From the NCBI GenBank assembly GCA_051955535.1, contig JBQCGP010000090.1:1-21117 (forward strand): a DNA stretch of 21,117 bases. The letters are read 5' to 3'. The position numbers were made by a program, and so were the translations under genes. The notes beneath the pieces are model-generated. The model searched no databases, had not been told where the DNA came from, and saw only the letters and a list, made by a program, of their open reading frames with translations. Each line of letters begins with the position of its first letter. The first letter of the stretch is position 1. This DNA comes from 13-2-20CM-68-14 sp051955535. Lineage in GTDB: Bacteria; Actinomycetota; Thermoleophilia; Gaiellales; Gaiellaceae. Positions 1-6,979 of the stretch are shown one piece after another.

Positions 1-2
1 TT

Positions 3-1079
3 GTGTTGGCGGCCTTTATCGCGCTCGTTTCGGCACTCACCGTCTGGGTGAAACGGCAGGCCCTCGACACCAATAACTGGACGAACTCGAGCGCCCAGCT
101 GCTCGAGAACGACAAAGTGCGAGGCGCCCTCTCCGTCTACCTCGTCGACCAGCTCTACCAGAACGTCAACGTGGGCGCGGAGCTTCAGACGCAGCTACCT
201 CCTCAGCTCAAGGGCGTTGCAGCTCCACTCGCCGGAGCCCTGCGGCAGCTCCTCGTCCGTACCGCCGACGCGCTCCTCGCTCGTCCGAGGGTGCAGGAGC
301 TGTGGAAGCAGGCCAACCGGCGGGCCCACAAGCGCTTCATCGACCTTCTCGACGGGCACAAGAGCGCCCTCGAGTCGACGAACGGGAACGTCGTTCTCAA
401 CTTAGAGCCGCTGATCGAGCAGCTCACCCAGCAGGGAGGGTTCGTCGGGAAGCTCGCGACAAGGATCCCGCCCGACGCCGGGCAGATCGTGATCTTGAAG
501 AGCAACCAGCTCGAGACGGCGCGGAAGGCCATCAAGGTGCTCCGGTTTCTGAGCTACTTCCTTGTCTTCCTCGTGCTCGCGCTCTACGCACTCGCCGTTT
601 ATCTGGCCCGCGGTCGCCGACAGATCCTGATGGGAGTCGGCGTAAGCGCCTTTGTTGTCGGCTTGCTCGTGCTCGTCGTCCGGCGGCTCGCCGGGAACTA
701 CTTCATCGACGCGCTGACGACGAACGCCGTAAACAAAGATGCGGTAAGCGTCGTCTGGGCGATCGAGACGAACCTGCTCCGGAACGTCGGCATCAATATC
801 CTCATCTACGCGAGCGTCGTCATCTTTGCGGCGTGGATTGCAGGCCCTTCGCGCCCCGCAACCTGGGTGAGACGCGTTTCTGCACCGACCATGCGCGACA
901 ACCCCTGGGTCGTGTTCGGCCTCGTCGCCCTTGTGCTGCTGATCATCCTCTGGACCGGACCTACCGACAGCCAGCGCATCTACCCGCTACTCGTACTGTT
1001 CGCGCTTGCGTTCGTGGGCACCGAGGTGCTGAGGCGGCAGACACTGCGCGAGTTTCCGACGAATACGACGACGCCGTGA
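3..1079 (+). CDS. Multi-pass membrane protein, 5'-partial
   Basis: The reading frame is open to the left window edge, so the first GTG at position 3 is probably internal and the N-terminus is missing. The visible 358 residues begin inside a first membrane segment (about 1-16), followed by a roughly 160-residue soluble region with a DTNNW motif, then five more hydrophobic segments (about 181-202, 207-227, 262-281, 301-318, 326-343). This layout, with one N-terminal helix, a helical extracytoplasmic domain after 'VW..qalDTnnw', then several helices, matches a family of uncharacterised actinobacterial integral membrane proteins. No catalytic motif is visible. Its stop codon overlaps the start of the next gene in a GTGA arrangement, so the two are probably translationally coupled. 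Function unknown. Confidence 0.8.
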   Translation: MLAAFIALVSALTVWVKRQALDTNNWTNSSAQLLENDKVRGALSVYLVDQLYQNVNVGAELQTQLPPQLKGVAAPLAGALRQLLVRTADALLARPRVQELWKQANRRAHKRFIDLLDGHKSALESTNGNVVLNLEPLIEQLTQQGGFVGKLATRIPPDAGQIVILKSNQLETARKAIKVLRFLSYFLVFLVLALYALAVYLARGRRQILMGVGVSAFVVGLLVLVVRRLAGNYFIDALTTNAVNKDAVSVVWAIETNLLRNVGINILIYASVVIFAAWIAGPSRPATWVRRVSAPTMRDNPWVVFGLVALVLLIILWTGPTDSQRIYPLLVLFALAFVGTEVLRRQTLREFPTNTTTP

Positions 1080-1249
1080 GCGGTCACGACGCGATGCTCG
1101 CCGCCTTCACTGTTGTCGTCGGAATCGTGATGGTCCGCCTCGGCCTGTTCGAGGGACTTCTCCGGCCGCGCTGGGAGCACCGTTGTGCCTCGTGCGGGAA
1201 GATCGTGCAGAGCCGCGTCTGCCCGCGGTGTGGGACCGTCCGCGGTTAG
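1076..1249 (+). CDS. Small membrane-anchored zinc-ribbon protein (57 aa)
   Basis: A GTG at 1076 overlaps the TGA of the preceding gene (GTGA), giving a 57-residue protein; an ATG at 1094 is an alternative start. It has one hydrophobic segment (about residues 7-22) followed by a basic stretch and a C-terminal Cys4 motif, CASC at 37-40 and CPRC at 49-52, the pattern of a zinc ribbon. The likely topology is a single membrane helix with a cytoplasmic zinc knuckle. The overlap with the upstream membrane-protein gene suggests the two products act together, but no function can be assigned. The short length makes the call less certain than its neighbours. Confidence 0.65.
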   Translation: MSGHDAMLAAFTVVVGIVMVRLGLFEGLLRPRWEHRCASCGKIVQSRVCPRCGTVRG

Positions 1250-1525
1250 TTAAAGCTCCCGCGGCAGACGGGCCTCGTCCATGTCGACGCGGTCGCCGCG
1301 CATCGGCACGCCTTCGCGCACCAGAAGCTCACGCTGGCGGTCGCCTTGCGTGAGGCTCCCGTCGGCCCGGACGACGCGCTGCCACGGAAGACCCTGCGAT
1401 CTTGCCAACACAAGCCCGACGAGACGCGGTGCACGGGGATCGATATCGCCGTAGGTGCGCACCCAGCCCTCGGGGATCGCTCGGATGCGCTCGACGATGC
1501 GCTCGGTCCGCGACTGTGGCTGCAC
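1250..1525 (-). CDS. Alkyltransferase-like protein (ATL, MGMT-fold DNA repair)
   Basis: A 91-residue protein of the MGMT DNA-binding-domain family. Where O6-alkylguanine transferases have the acceptor motif PCHR, this one has PWQRVV at residues 47-52 (Trp48 in place of Cys), so it cannot accept an alkyl group. Trp at this place is typical of E. coli YbaZ-type ATLs, which flip and mark O6-alkylguanine for nucleotide excision repair. The helix-turn-helix with Tyr25 and an arginine (about R34) before VG.vLA fits the base-flipping machinery. The GTG at 1525 is favoured because a TATAGC -10 box lies exactly 6 nt upstream, implying a leaderless message, although the frame stays open further upstream. 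It converges on the zinc-ribbon gene with abutting ends and is divergent from the iron-sulfur gene. Confidence 0.85.
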   Translation of the reverse strand: MQPQSRTERIVERIRAIPEGWVRTYGDIDPRAPRLVGLVLARSQGLPWQRVVRADGSLTQGDRQRELLVREGVPMRGDRVDMDEARLPREL

Positions 1526-1531
1526 GCTGCC

Positions 1532-1537
1532 GCTATA
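1532..1537 (-). promoter_or_regulatory. -10 element (TATAGC) of the ATL gene, leaderless
   Basis: On the minus strand TATAGC sits 6 nt upstream of the GTG at 1525. Transcription would then begin at or within a base of the start codon. No good -35 hexamer is seen. This supports the start chosen for the ATL gene. Confidence 0.4.
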
Positions 1538-1572
1538 CCAGTCTCGGACAGCTACCGTCAGGTGAGATCGGG

Positions 1573-2019
1573 ATGAGTCAGACGAGGGCCGGAACGACCC
1601 GGGACAGTCTCAAGAGGGAGTACGCGACCGACGAGATCGTGGTCGAGTGGGAGCCGCGCCTCTGCTTCCACTCTCGCAACTGCGTGCGGTCTCTCCCGCA
1701 GGTCTTCGACGAGAGCCGCAGGCCGTGGGTGGCCGTCGACGCCGCGACGGCAGACGAGATCGAGGCCGCGGTTGCGCTCTGCCCGTCCGGTGCACTGCGG
1801 ACGCGCCGGCCGCGGGCGCATGAGCCCGGGCGCCCGAACGAGACACGAGTGTGCGCTTCGTCGAACGGGCCGCTGCTCGTTTCAGGCGGGGTCCGCGTGG
1901 TCGACGCCGACGGCAATGTCCTCTTCGAGGGCGAGCGAGCCGCGCTCTGCCGCTGTGGCGGCTCCGCGAACAAACCTTTTTGCGACGGCACCCACAAGAC
2001 GAACGGGTTCAGTGCCTGA
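1573..2019 (+). CDS. Fer4_19 (YjdI-like) plus CDGSH iron-sulfur fusion protein
   Basis: A 148-residue protein with two iron-sulfur modules. The N-terminal half (about 17-80) resembles the YjdI/Fer4_19 mono-cluster domain, with C31, H33, C37 and a C70-P pair as candidate ligands. The C-terminal half (about 105-148) is a CDGSH domain with C126-x-C128, then KPFC137DGTH141, the three-Cys-one-His ligand set that binds a redox-active 2Fe-2S cluster. The linker (about 78-98) is Arg/Pro-rich. The ATG at 1573 is preceded by a purine-rich GGTGAGATCGGG stretch and a TACCGT box at 1553-1558. The last 8 nt overlap the next gene (GTG at 2012), so the two are translationally coupled. The likely role is electron transfer or oxidative-stress sensing; the partner is unknown. 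Confidence 0.88.
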   Translation: MSQTRAGTTRDSLKREYATDEIVVEWEPRLCFHSRNCVRSLPQVFDESRRPWVAVDAATADEIEAAVALCPSGALRTRRPRAHEPGRPNETRVCASSNGPLLVSGGVRVVDADGNVLFEGERAALCRCGGSANKPFCDGTHKTNGFSA

Positions 2020-2692
2020 GACGCTGCCGGTCCTCTGGCAGACCGAGTGGTGCCCGTTCTCGTCGGCCGTCCGCGAGGTGTTGACCGAGCTCGGGATCGA
2101 CTTCGTCGCCCGCCAGGTCGAGCCGTGGCCGGACGAACGCGAGCGGCTCCGCGTGGTCGCCGGCAGCGACCGGACTCCCGTCCTCGAGACCGAGGACGGC
2201 CGCACCTTGCGCGGCACGCGGGAGATCTTCGCGCACCTCCACGAGCGAAAGCCGTGGAGCTTCGACGCCGCTCACCGTCGCCGCTTCTCCGACCACCGCG
2301 ACGCGCGAGAGACGGACGTGCCGGGCCAGCTGATCGAGTACTTCCGTGGAACCGACGAGCTCGAGAGCGGTGAAGGGACGCCCGCCGAGGCGGAGGTGGT
2401 CGACGTGCCGGAGAAGAACCGCTACGAACTCCGGCTCCACGACCGACTGATCGGCCTCGCCGCCTATCGGCGCCGGAACGGCCGGATCGTCTTCACGCAC
2501 ACGGAGGTCGACCCAGCCTGCTCCGGACACGGGTTCGGCAGCCGCCTTGCCGAGGCCGTGCTCGAGGACGTCCGCCGCAAGGGGTTCGAGGTCGCGCCTC
2601 TCTGCCCGTTCATCACGCACTACATCGAGCAGCATCCCGAGTATCAGGACCTCGTCGCGGCGAGCTACCGCGACCGTTTGGACGTCGCCTAA
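2012..2692 (+). CDS. Glutaredoxin/GST-N-like domain fused to YjdJ-type GNAT
   Basis: A 226-residue two-domain protein. Residues about 5-80 look like a glutaredoxin or GST N-terminal thioredoxin fold: beta strand, then W-C14-P-F-S, an amphipathic helix, a T55-P56 that would be the cis-proline, and a downstream EI..HLHE helix. Residues about 128-222 match the small GNAT class seen in E. coli YjdJ (PF14542): YELRLHDRLIGLAAY, a THTEVDPACSGHGFGSRL acetyl-CoA loop, and a PLC197PF..HYIEQHPEY segment with the conserved Cys typical of this class. It overlaps the iron-sulfur gene by 8 nt. The Fer4_19 protein next to a YjdJ-type GNAT is the same pairing as E. coli yjdI-yjdJ, here with an extra redox domain on each partner. 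Substrate unknown. The GTG at 2012 is chosen because the thioredoxin fold begins at once after it. Confidence 0.82.
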   Translation: MPETLPVLWQTEWCPFSSAVREVLTELGIDFVARQVEPWPDERERLRVVAGSDRTPVLETEDGRTLRGTREIFAHLHERKPWSFDAAHRRRFSDHRDARETDVPGQLIEYFRGTDELESGEGTPAEAEVVDVPEKNRYELRLHDRLIGLAAYRRRNGRIVFTHTEVDPACSGHGFGSRLAEAVLEDVRRKGFEVAPLCPFITHYIEQHPEYQDLVAASYRDRLDVA

Positions 2693-2710
2693 GGCATCGC
2701 TTGCGATGCC
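2693..2710. terminator. Perfect 8-bp inverted repeat after the GNAT gene
   Basis: GGCATCGC, TT, GCGATGCC begins directly after the TAA at 2692. It lies between two converging genes and could act as a bidirectional stem. It has no U tract, so it would be non-canonical. Confidence 0.45.
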
Positions 2711-2714
2711 GCCT

Positions 2715-2729
2715 CTGAACCCGGTTCAG
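2715..2729. terminator. 15-bp palindrome at the MarR gene 3' end
   Basis: CTGAACC, C, GGTTCAG is a near-perfect palindrome overlapping the minus-strand stop codon (2726-2728) of the MarR gene. Together with the 2693-2710 stem it makes two adjacent hairpins in a 33-bp convergent gap. No U tract follows on either strand. Confidence 0.35.
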
Positions 2730-3232
2730 GGCGCCGGCGGCGAAAGCGGCGCGCAGCCCGGCTCGTACCTCTCGGCGAGCTTCAACAGCAGCGCATGCAG
2801 CGTCTCGCGCTCGGCGTTCGTGAGCGGATCGAGGAACGCATCCTCATTCTGGCGCGCCACCGTATTCAGGCCATTGAGCATCCGCTTGCCGTCGGCGGTG
2901 AGGCTGACCAGGTGCCGGCGACGATCCTGCGGGTCGCGGCGCCGCTCGATCAGGCCGCGCTTCTCGAGCTCGTCGAGGAGCCCGACCAGCTGTCCTCGGT
3001 CGTAGCCGAGCGCATCGGCGATCGACCCCTGCGTCTCGTGGGCGCTCTCGCCGAGTGCGATGAGGATCGCGTGGTGGTAGGGGTGGAGGCCGAGCTGCTC
3101 GTAGGCGGACATCGAGCGCTCCTTCGCCGCGTAGCCGAGCCGCTTGAGCAGGAACGTCGTCGACCCGACCAGTTGCTGCGGCAACCGGGCGATCACGGCC
3201 GACACGGAAACCTTCGGACTTGTGACAGTCAT
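2726..3232 (-). CDS. MarR-family transcriptional regulator
   Basis: A 168-residue winged-helix regulator. The core HTH and wing are visible at about residues 68-115: QGSIADALGYDRGQLVGLLD as the HTH, then LEKRGLIERRRDPQDRRRHL with the RRRDPQDRR wing typical of MarR proteins. Flanking helices would form the dimer interface. The ATG at 3232 has a TACCCT -10 element 7 nt upstream, implying a leaderless message. It is divergent from the MFS exporter and separated from it by 74 bp carrying inverted repeats, the classic layout of a MarR repressor controlling itself and a drug pump. Ligand unknown, probably a lipophilic or phenolic compound as for EmrR/MarR relatives. Confidence 0.92.
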   Translation of the reverse strand: MTVTSPKVSVSAVIARLPQQLVGSTTFLLKRLGYAAKERSMSAYEQLGLHPYHHAILIALGESAHETQGSIADALGYDRGQLVGLLDELEKRGLIERRRDPQDRRRHLVSLTADGKRMLNGLNTVARQNEDAFLDPLTNAERETLHALLLKLAERYEPGCAPLSPPAP

Positions 3233-3239
3233 TTGAAAT

Positions 3240-3245
3240 AGGGTA
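3240..3245 (-). promoter_or_regulatory. -10 element (TACCCT) of the MarR gene, leaderless
   Basis: On the minus strand TACCCT lies 7 nt upstream of the ATG at 3232, so transcription should begin at the start codon. The inverted repeats at 3253-3293 lie just upstream and could shut off this promoter. Confidence 0.5.
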
Positions 3246-3252
3246 GCGCGAG

Positions 3253-3293
3253 CAATCGTTGTTCTGCTTTAATGTTGTACATGACAACGATTG
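3253..3293. promoter_or_regulatory. MarR operator region between regulator and MFS exporter
   Basis: Two overlapping symmetric signals are present. GTTGT-acatg-ACAAC at 3274-3288 is a compact 15-bp palindrome of the size bound by MarR dimers. A longer perfect repeat pairs CAATCGTTGT (3253-3262) with ACAACGATTG (3284-3293), 21 bp apart. All carry the half-site GTTGT/ACAAC, which thus occurs three times. A TAATGT at 3270-3275 is a candidate -10 for the exporter gene, so bound repressor would cover the promoter and start point. The exporter ATG at 3307 has a GGGGAGG Shine-Dalgarno at 3293-3299. Confidence 0.72.
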
Positions 3294-3306
3294 GGGAGGT
3301 CAACTG

Positions 3307-4776
3307 ATGGGAATCCTGGGCATCGAGCGGCGCTGGAGCGCGCTCGCACTGATCGTGACGGCGCAGTTCATGGTCATCCTCGACGTGGCGATCGTGAACG
3401 TTGCGCTCCCGTCGATCAAGTCCGACCTCGGGTTCTCGCAGACAAACCTCCAGTGGGTCATCTCGGCCTACGCGATCATGTTCGGAGGCGCGCTCTTGCT
3501 GGGCGGCCGGCTCGCCGACCTCCTCGGCCGGCGCCGGCTCTTCATCGCCGGCCTCGCATTGTTCGCGACGAGCTCGCTGCTGTGCGGGCTGGCCTGGTCC
3601 GAGGCTTCGCTGATCGGCTTTCGCGCCGTGCAGGGTCTCGGCGGCGCGCTGCTCGCGCCCGCGGCGCTCTCGTTGCTGATGACGACCTTCGCCGAAGGCC
3701 GGGAGCGGAACCTCGCGCTCGGCATCTACGGCGCAGCGTCCGGGAGCGGCGCGGCCGCGGGCGTGCTGCTCGGCGGGATCCTGACGAGCTACCTGAGTTG
3801 GTCGTGGATCTTCTTCATCAATGTTCCGGTCGGCATCGCCGCGATTGCGCTGACGCCGATGCTCCTGCGAGAGAGCCGCGCCGACCTTGCGCACCGGCAC
3901 TTCGACTTCCCAGGTGCCGTCTCGATCACCGCCGGCCTGATGCTGCTGGTGTACGCCACCACTCGCGCGACGACCGACGGCTGGGGCGCCCCCGCCACGC
4001 TGGGGCTCTTCGCGGGCGCCGCCGCGCTCGTGCTCGTTTTCGTCGCGATCGAGCTCCGCTCGCCCTCGCCGCTGCTGCCTCTGCGGATCTTCCGGAGCCG
4101 GACGCTCACCGGCGCGAACATCGCGATGGCGATCGTCGGCGGCGTCGCCTTCTCCGAGTTCTTCCTGCTGACCCAGTACCTCCAGGACGTCCTCCACTAC
4201 TCGGCCGTCGAGAGCGGCGTCGCCTTCGTCGCCTTCGCGCTGACGGTGGTGCTCGTCTCCAACATCGCGCAGCTGATCGTCGGGCGCTTCGGCGTCAGGC
4301 CGACGCTGACCGCCGGCCTGCTCATCTCCGCGGTCTCGGTCGCGTGGTTGACGCGTCTGCCGGTGGACGGGCACTACTTCTGGGACATCTTCCCCGGCTT
4401 CGTCCTCGGTGGCGCCGGCATGGGGCTGTCGTTCGTGCCCGTCACGATCGCGAGCCTGACCGGCGTGCAGCGCTCGGACGCGGGCGTCGCCTCTGGCCTC
4501 GTCAACACGAGCCGCCAGATCGGCGGGGCGCTCGGGATCGCCGCTGTGAGCGCCGTCGCGGCGAGCGCGACCAGCAGCTACGTGAGCGTCCACGGCGTCG
4601 CCGCCACGAGCGGAGCGGCGCTCGACCACGGCTTCCAGACCGGTCTCTACGTCCTCATCGGCCTCCTCGTCCTGGGCGCGCTGATCGTCGCGGCGCTGTT
4701 GCGGCCGGCGAGCCCGCGTCCCGCGGAGGCTACGGTCGGCGCCGACCAGGGAGTGGCGCTCGAAGAAGCAGCTTGA
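3307..4776 (+). CDS. MFS drug:H+ antiporter, DHA2 (EmrB/QacA-like)
   Basis: A 489-residue hydrophobic protein with the spacing of a 14-helix DHA2 transporter. The first helix carries ILDVAIVNVALPSI, typical of the EmrB/QacA family (motif D1). Motif A appears as GGRLADLLGRRRLF after helix 2, and a motif C-like GAASGSGAAAGVLLGG in helix 5 marks it as an antiporter. A second-half SGLVNTSRQIGGALGIA is also typical. The ATG at 3307 is chosen over upstream in-frame starts because it has a strong Shine-Dalgarno (GGGGAGG, 3293-3299) and the protein then begins just before helix 1. It is under divergent control by the adjacent MarR gene and lies 46 bp upstream of an ABC exporter. Substrate is likely hydrophobic drugs or cations; the exact compound cannot be read. 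Confidence 0.93.
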   Translation: MGILGIERRWSALALIVTAQFMVILDVAIVNVALPSIKSDLGFSQTNLQWVISAYAIMFGGALLLGGRLADLLGRRRLFIAGLALFATSSLLCGLAWSEASLIGFRAVQGLGGALLAPAALSLLMTTFAEGRERNLALGIYGAASGSGAAAGVLLGGILTSYLSWSWIFFINVPVGIAAIALTPMLLRESRADLAHRHFDFPGAVSITAGLMLLVYATTRATTDGWGAPATLGLFAGAAALVLVFVAIELRSPSPLLPLRIFRSRTLTGANIAMAIVGGVAFSEFFLLTQYLQDVLHYSAVESGVAFVAFALTVVLVSNIAQLIVGRFGVRPTLTAGLLISAVSVAWLTRLPVDGHYFWDIFPGFVLGGAGMGLSFVPVTIASLTGVQRSDAGVASGLVNTSRQIGGALGIAAVSAVAASATSSYVSVHGVAATSGAALDHGFQTGLYVLIGLLVLGALIVAALLRPASPRPAEATVGADQGVALEEAA

Positions 4777-4809
4777 CCCGCGGACTTCCGTCAGCCCGCG
4801 GCTGCGGCG

Positions 4810-4815
4810 TACGCT
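4810..4815 (+). promoter_or_regulatory. -10 element (TACGCT) of the ABC exporter, leaderless
   Basis: TACGCT lies 7 nt upstream of the ATG at 4823. This suggests the ABC exporter has its own leaderless promoter in addition to any readthrough from the MFS gene. Confidence 0.45.
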
Positions 4816-4822
4816 GAGCCGA

Positions 4823-6631
4823 ATGGGGATGTTCTTCCACTCGGCCGACGAGGCGCCGGAGCGGCCGGCCGATCCGGCGCTGCGCCGGGCCAACCTGCGC
4901 CGCATCGGACCGCTCTTCGCCCGGTACAAGCTGCGGCTCGGCGCGGTGCTGGCGCTGATCGTCGTCTCTGCGGGGCTCGGCGTCCTGCCGGCCTTCCTGC
5001 TCAAGCGCGTCCTCGAGGCGATCGGACAGAACGACACGAAGGCCCTTTCGATCGCGGCCGGCGGGATGATCGCGATTGCGATCGTGACCGGCGTGCTCGG
5101 CGTCGTTCAGACGCTGCTCTCGAACCAGGTCGGCCAGCGCGTCATGCACGACCTGCGCGCGTCGGTCTTCCGCCACCTCCAGCGCCTCTCGCTCGCGTTC
5201 TTCACGCGGACGCGGACTGGGGAGGTGCAGTCGCGGATCTCGAACGACATCGGCGGCGTCCAGAATGTCGTCACCAACACGGCGACCTCGATCGCCTCGA
5301 ACCTCACGACGGTCATCGCGACGATGATCGGCATGCTCGTCCTCAGCTGGGAGCTGGCGCTGTTCGCGTTCGCGCTGATCCCGCTCTTCGCCTGGCTGAC
5401 GCGCCGCGTCGGGAACGAGCGGCGCCGGATCGCGAAGACGACGCAGGAGACGATGGCCGACATCTCGAGCATCGTCCAGGAGTCGCTGTCTGTCTCCGGC
5501 ATCCTCCTCGGCAAGACGATGGGCCGCGGCGAGGAGCTTGCCGACCGCTTCGAGGCCGACTCGCGCCGGCTCGCCGACCTCGAGGTGCGCCAGCGGATGG
5601 CCGGCCGGTGGGTGATGGCCTCGATCCAGACGAGCTTCGCGATCATGCCCGCCGCGGTCTACTGGTTCGGCGGGCTCGCGCTCGCGCACGGGTCGACGGC
5701 GATCTCGATCCCGGTGCTGGTCGCGTTCACGACGCTGCAGACGCGGCTGTTCTTCCCGATCGGGTCGCTGCTCGGCGTCGGGCTCGACGTCCAGACGTCG
5801 CTCGCGCTCTTCGACCGGATCTTCGAGTACCTCGACCAGCCGGTCGAGATCGAGGAAAAGCCGGATGCGATCACCGTCGCGCAGGCAGGCGACGTCGCCT
5901 TCGAGAACGTGTGGTTCCGCTACGGCGACGACTGGACGCTGCAGGACGTCTCCTTCAGCGTCCCGGCGGGCACGACCACGGCGCTTGTCGGCGAGACCGG
6001 CTCCGGCAAGACGACGCTCGGCTACCTGACGGCCAGGCTGTACGACGTCACACGCGGCGGGATCACGATCGACGGCACCGACATCCGCGACCTGAGCTTC
6101 CAGGCGCTCTCCGATCTCGTCGGGGTGGTCTCGCAGGAGACGTACCTCTTCCACGCGACGGTGCGAGAGAACCTCCGATTCGCGAAGCCCGATGCGACCG
6201 ATCAGGAGATCGAGGCGGCCGCCGAGGCTGCCCGGATCCATCACGTCATCGCGGCGCTGCCCGACGGCTACGACACCGTTGTGGGCGAGCGCGGCTACCG
6301 GTTCTCCGGCGGCGAGAAGCAGCGAATCGCGATCGCGCGGACGATCCTGCGCAACCCGCCGATCCTCGTCCTCGACGAGGCGACGAGCTCGCTCGACACC
6401 GAGACCGAGCGGCTCGTCCAGGAGGCGCTCGATCGTCTCTCCGAGGGCCGGACAACGATCGCGATCGCACACCGGCTCTCGACCGTGCGCGACGCCGACC
6501 AGATCGTCGTCCTCGACCACGGCCGCATCGTCGAGCAGGGCCGACATGACGACCTGATCCTCGGCGGCGGACGCTACTCGACGCTCGCAGCGCGGGACGC
6601 GGAGCTTGTCACTGCGCCTGTGCCTGCTTAG
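4823..6631 (+). CDS. ABC exporter half-transporter (TMD-NBD, MsbA/LmrA type)
   Basis: A 602-residue fused permease-ATPase. The N-terminal transmembrane domain (about 35-320) has the ABC_membrane layout, including FFTRTRTGEVQSRISND after helix 2 and a LFDRIFEYLD linker near 332. The nucleotide-binding domain (about 355-595) is complete: A-loop Tyr in VWFRYGDDWTL, Walker A GETGSGKTT at 390-398 (Lys396), Q-loop VVSQETYLF, signature FSGGEKQR from 494, Walker B ILVLDEATSS from 514 (D518, E519), and H-loop IAHRLSTV. It should work as a homodimer, or as a heterodimer with a partner encoded elsewhere, exporting lipids or drugs. It lies 46 bp after the MFS pump, and the pair plus MarR form an efflux locus. 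A long antisense frame exists opposite it but is a codon-bias shadow. Confidence 0.95.
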   Translation: MGMFFHSADEAPERPADPALRRANLRRIGPLFARYKLRLGAVLALIVVSAGLGVLPAFLLKRVLEAIGQNDTKALSIAAGGMIAIAIVTGVLGVVQTLLSNQVGQRVMHDLRASVFRHLQRLSLAFFTRTRTGEVQSRISNDIGGVQNVVTNTATSIASNLTTVIATMIGMLVLSWELALFAFALIPLFAWLTRRVGNERRRIAKTTQETMADISSIVQESLSVSGILLGKTMGRGEELADRFEADSRRLADLEVRQRMAGRWVMASIQTSFAIMPAAVYWFGGLALAHGSTAISIPVLVAFTTLQTRLFFPIGSLLGVGLDVQTSLALFDRIFEYLDQPVEIEEKPDAITVAQAGDVAFENVWFRYGDDWTLQDVSFSVPAGTTTALVGETGSGKTTLGYLTARLYDVTRGGITIDGTDIRDLSFQALSDLVGVVSQETYLFHATVRENLRFAKPDATDQEIEAAAEAARIHHVIAALPDGYDTVVGERGYRFSGGEKQRIAIARTILRNPPILVLDEATSSLDTETERLVQEALDRLSEGRTTIAIAHRLSTVRDADQIVVLDHGRIVEQGRHDDLILGGGRYSTLAARDAELVTAPVPA

Positions 6632-6643
6632 CGAAGCGCTTTT
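6630..6643 (+). terminator. Weak hairpin with T run after the ABC exporter
   Basis: AGCG-aag-CGCT followed by TTTT overlaps the stop codon. The stem is only 4 bp, so it is a marginal intrinsic terminator, but it is one of the few places in the window where a stem is followed by a T run. Confidence 0.3.
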
Positions 6644-6670
6644 ACAGACTTGGCACGGGTTTGCCCTTGA

Positions 6671-6699
6671 CGAAAACAGGTGTCGGACGCCGGTTTTCG
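6671..6699. repeat. REP-like 29-bp imperfect palindrome
   Basis: The arms are CGAAAACAGGTGTC (6671-6684) and GACGCCGGTTTTCG (6686-6699) around a single central G. Twelve of 14 arm positions are Watson-Crick, one is G-T and one is a mismatch. There is no adjacent gene end of the correct polarity beyond the ABC exporter 40 bp away. The size and symmetry are those of a dispersed extragenic palindrome or of a regulator site; copy number elsewhere in the genome would decide. Confidence 0.5.
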
Positions 6700-6722
6700 G
6701 ATCGCCAACAACGCGCCCTTAA

Positions 6723-6757
6723 GCGTCGGAGGCCGACGAGGCGCCGGCCCCCGACGC
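6723..6757. other. Strong 12-bp hairpin in intergenic region
   Basis: GCGTCGG (6723-6729) pairs with CCGACGC (6751-6757); after one A-C mismatch, GGCCG (6731-6735) pairs with CGGCC (6745-6749), leaving a 9-nt loop. No T run follows on either strand, so it is not an intrinsic terminator. Two more stems follow immediately (6770-6792 and 6801-6816). Confidence 0.45.
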
Positions 6758-6979
6758 AAACCGATGCCAGGCGGTGCTCGCGCACCACCGCCGAGGCGTT
6801 CTGGCGTAAGCGCCGGCGGCGGGGAGCCGGTTGGGGCCTGCGCAGTCTTCGAGTCGAAGGCGTGTCAGCGTCACCCAGGCACGCGCCTGATTCTACGCCG
6901 TGTTCCGCTGAGTCAAGCTCGATGTGGACTACGGTTGTTGGAAGAAGGTCCGCCTTGCGCCGGGCCCTTCTCGAAGGAG

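Noticed and set aside
3259..3306. Upstream TTG start for the MFS gene
   Set aside because: It would put the operator inside the gene; ATG 3307 has a strong Shine-Dalgarno at proper distance.
3229..5037. Minus-strand open frame of 602 codons opposite the MFS exporter
   Set aside because: Same shadow composition; the plus-strand MFS gene has all family motifs.
4730..6547. Minus-strand open frame of 605 codons opposite the ABC exporter
   Set aside because: Charged, Arg/Asp/Glu-rich low-complexity translation with no domain. It is the typical antisense shadow of a high-GC gene with strong third-position bias; the plus-strand ABC exporter is complete.
6846..6860. tRNA T-arm (TTCGAGTC) suggesting a tRNA or tmRNA
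   Set aside because: The flanking bases do not form a 5-bp T stem with a 7-nt loop, and no acceptor, D or anticodon arm can be fitted.
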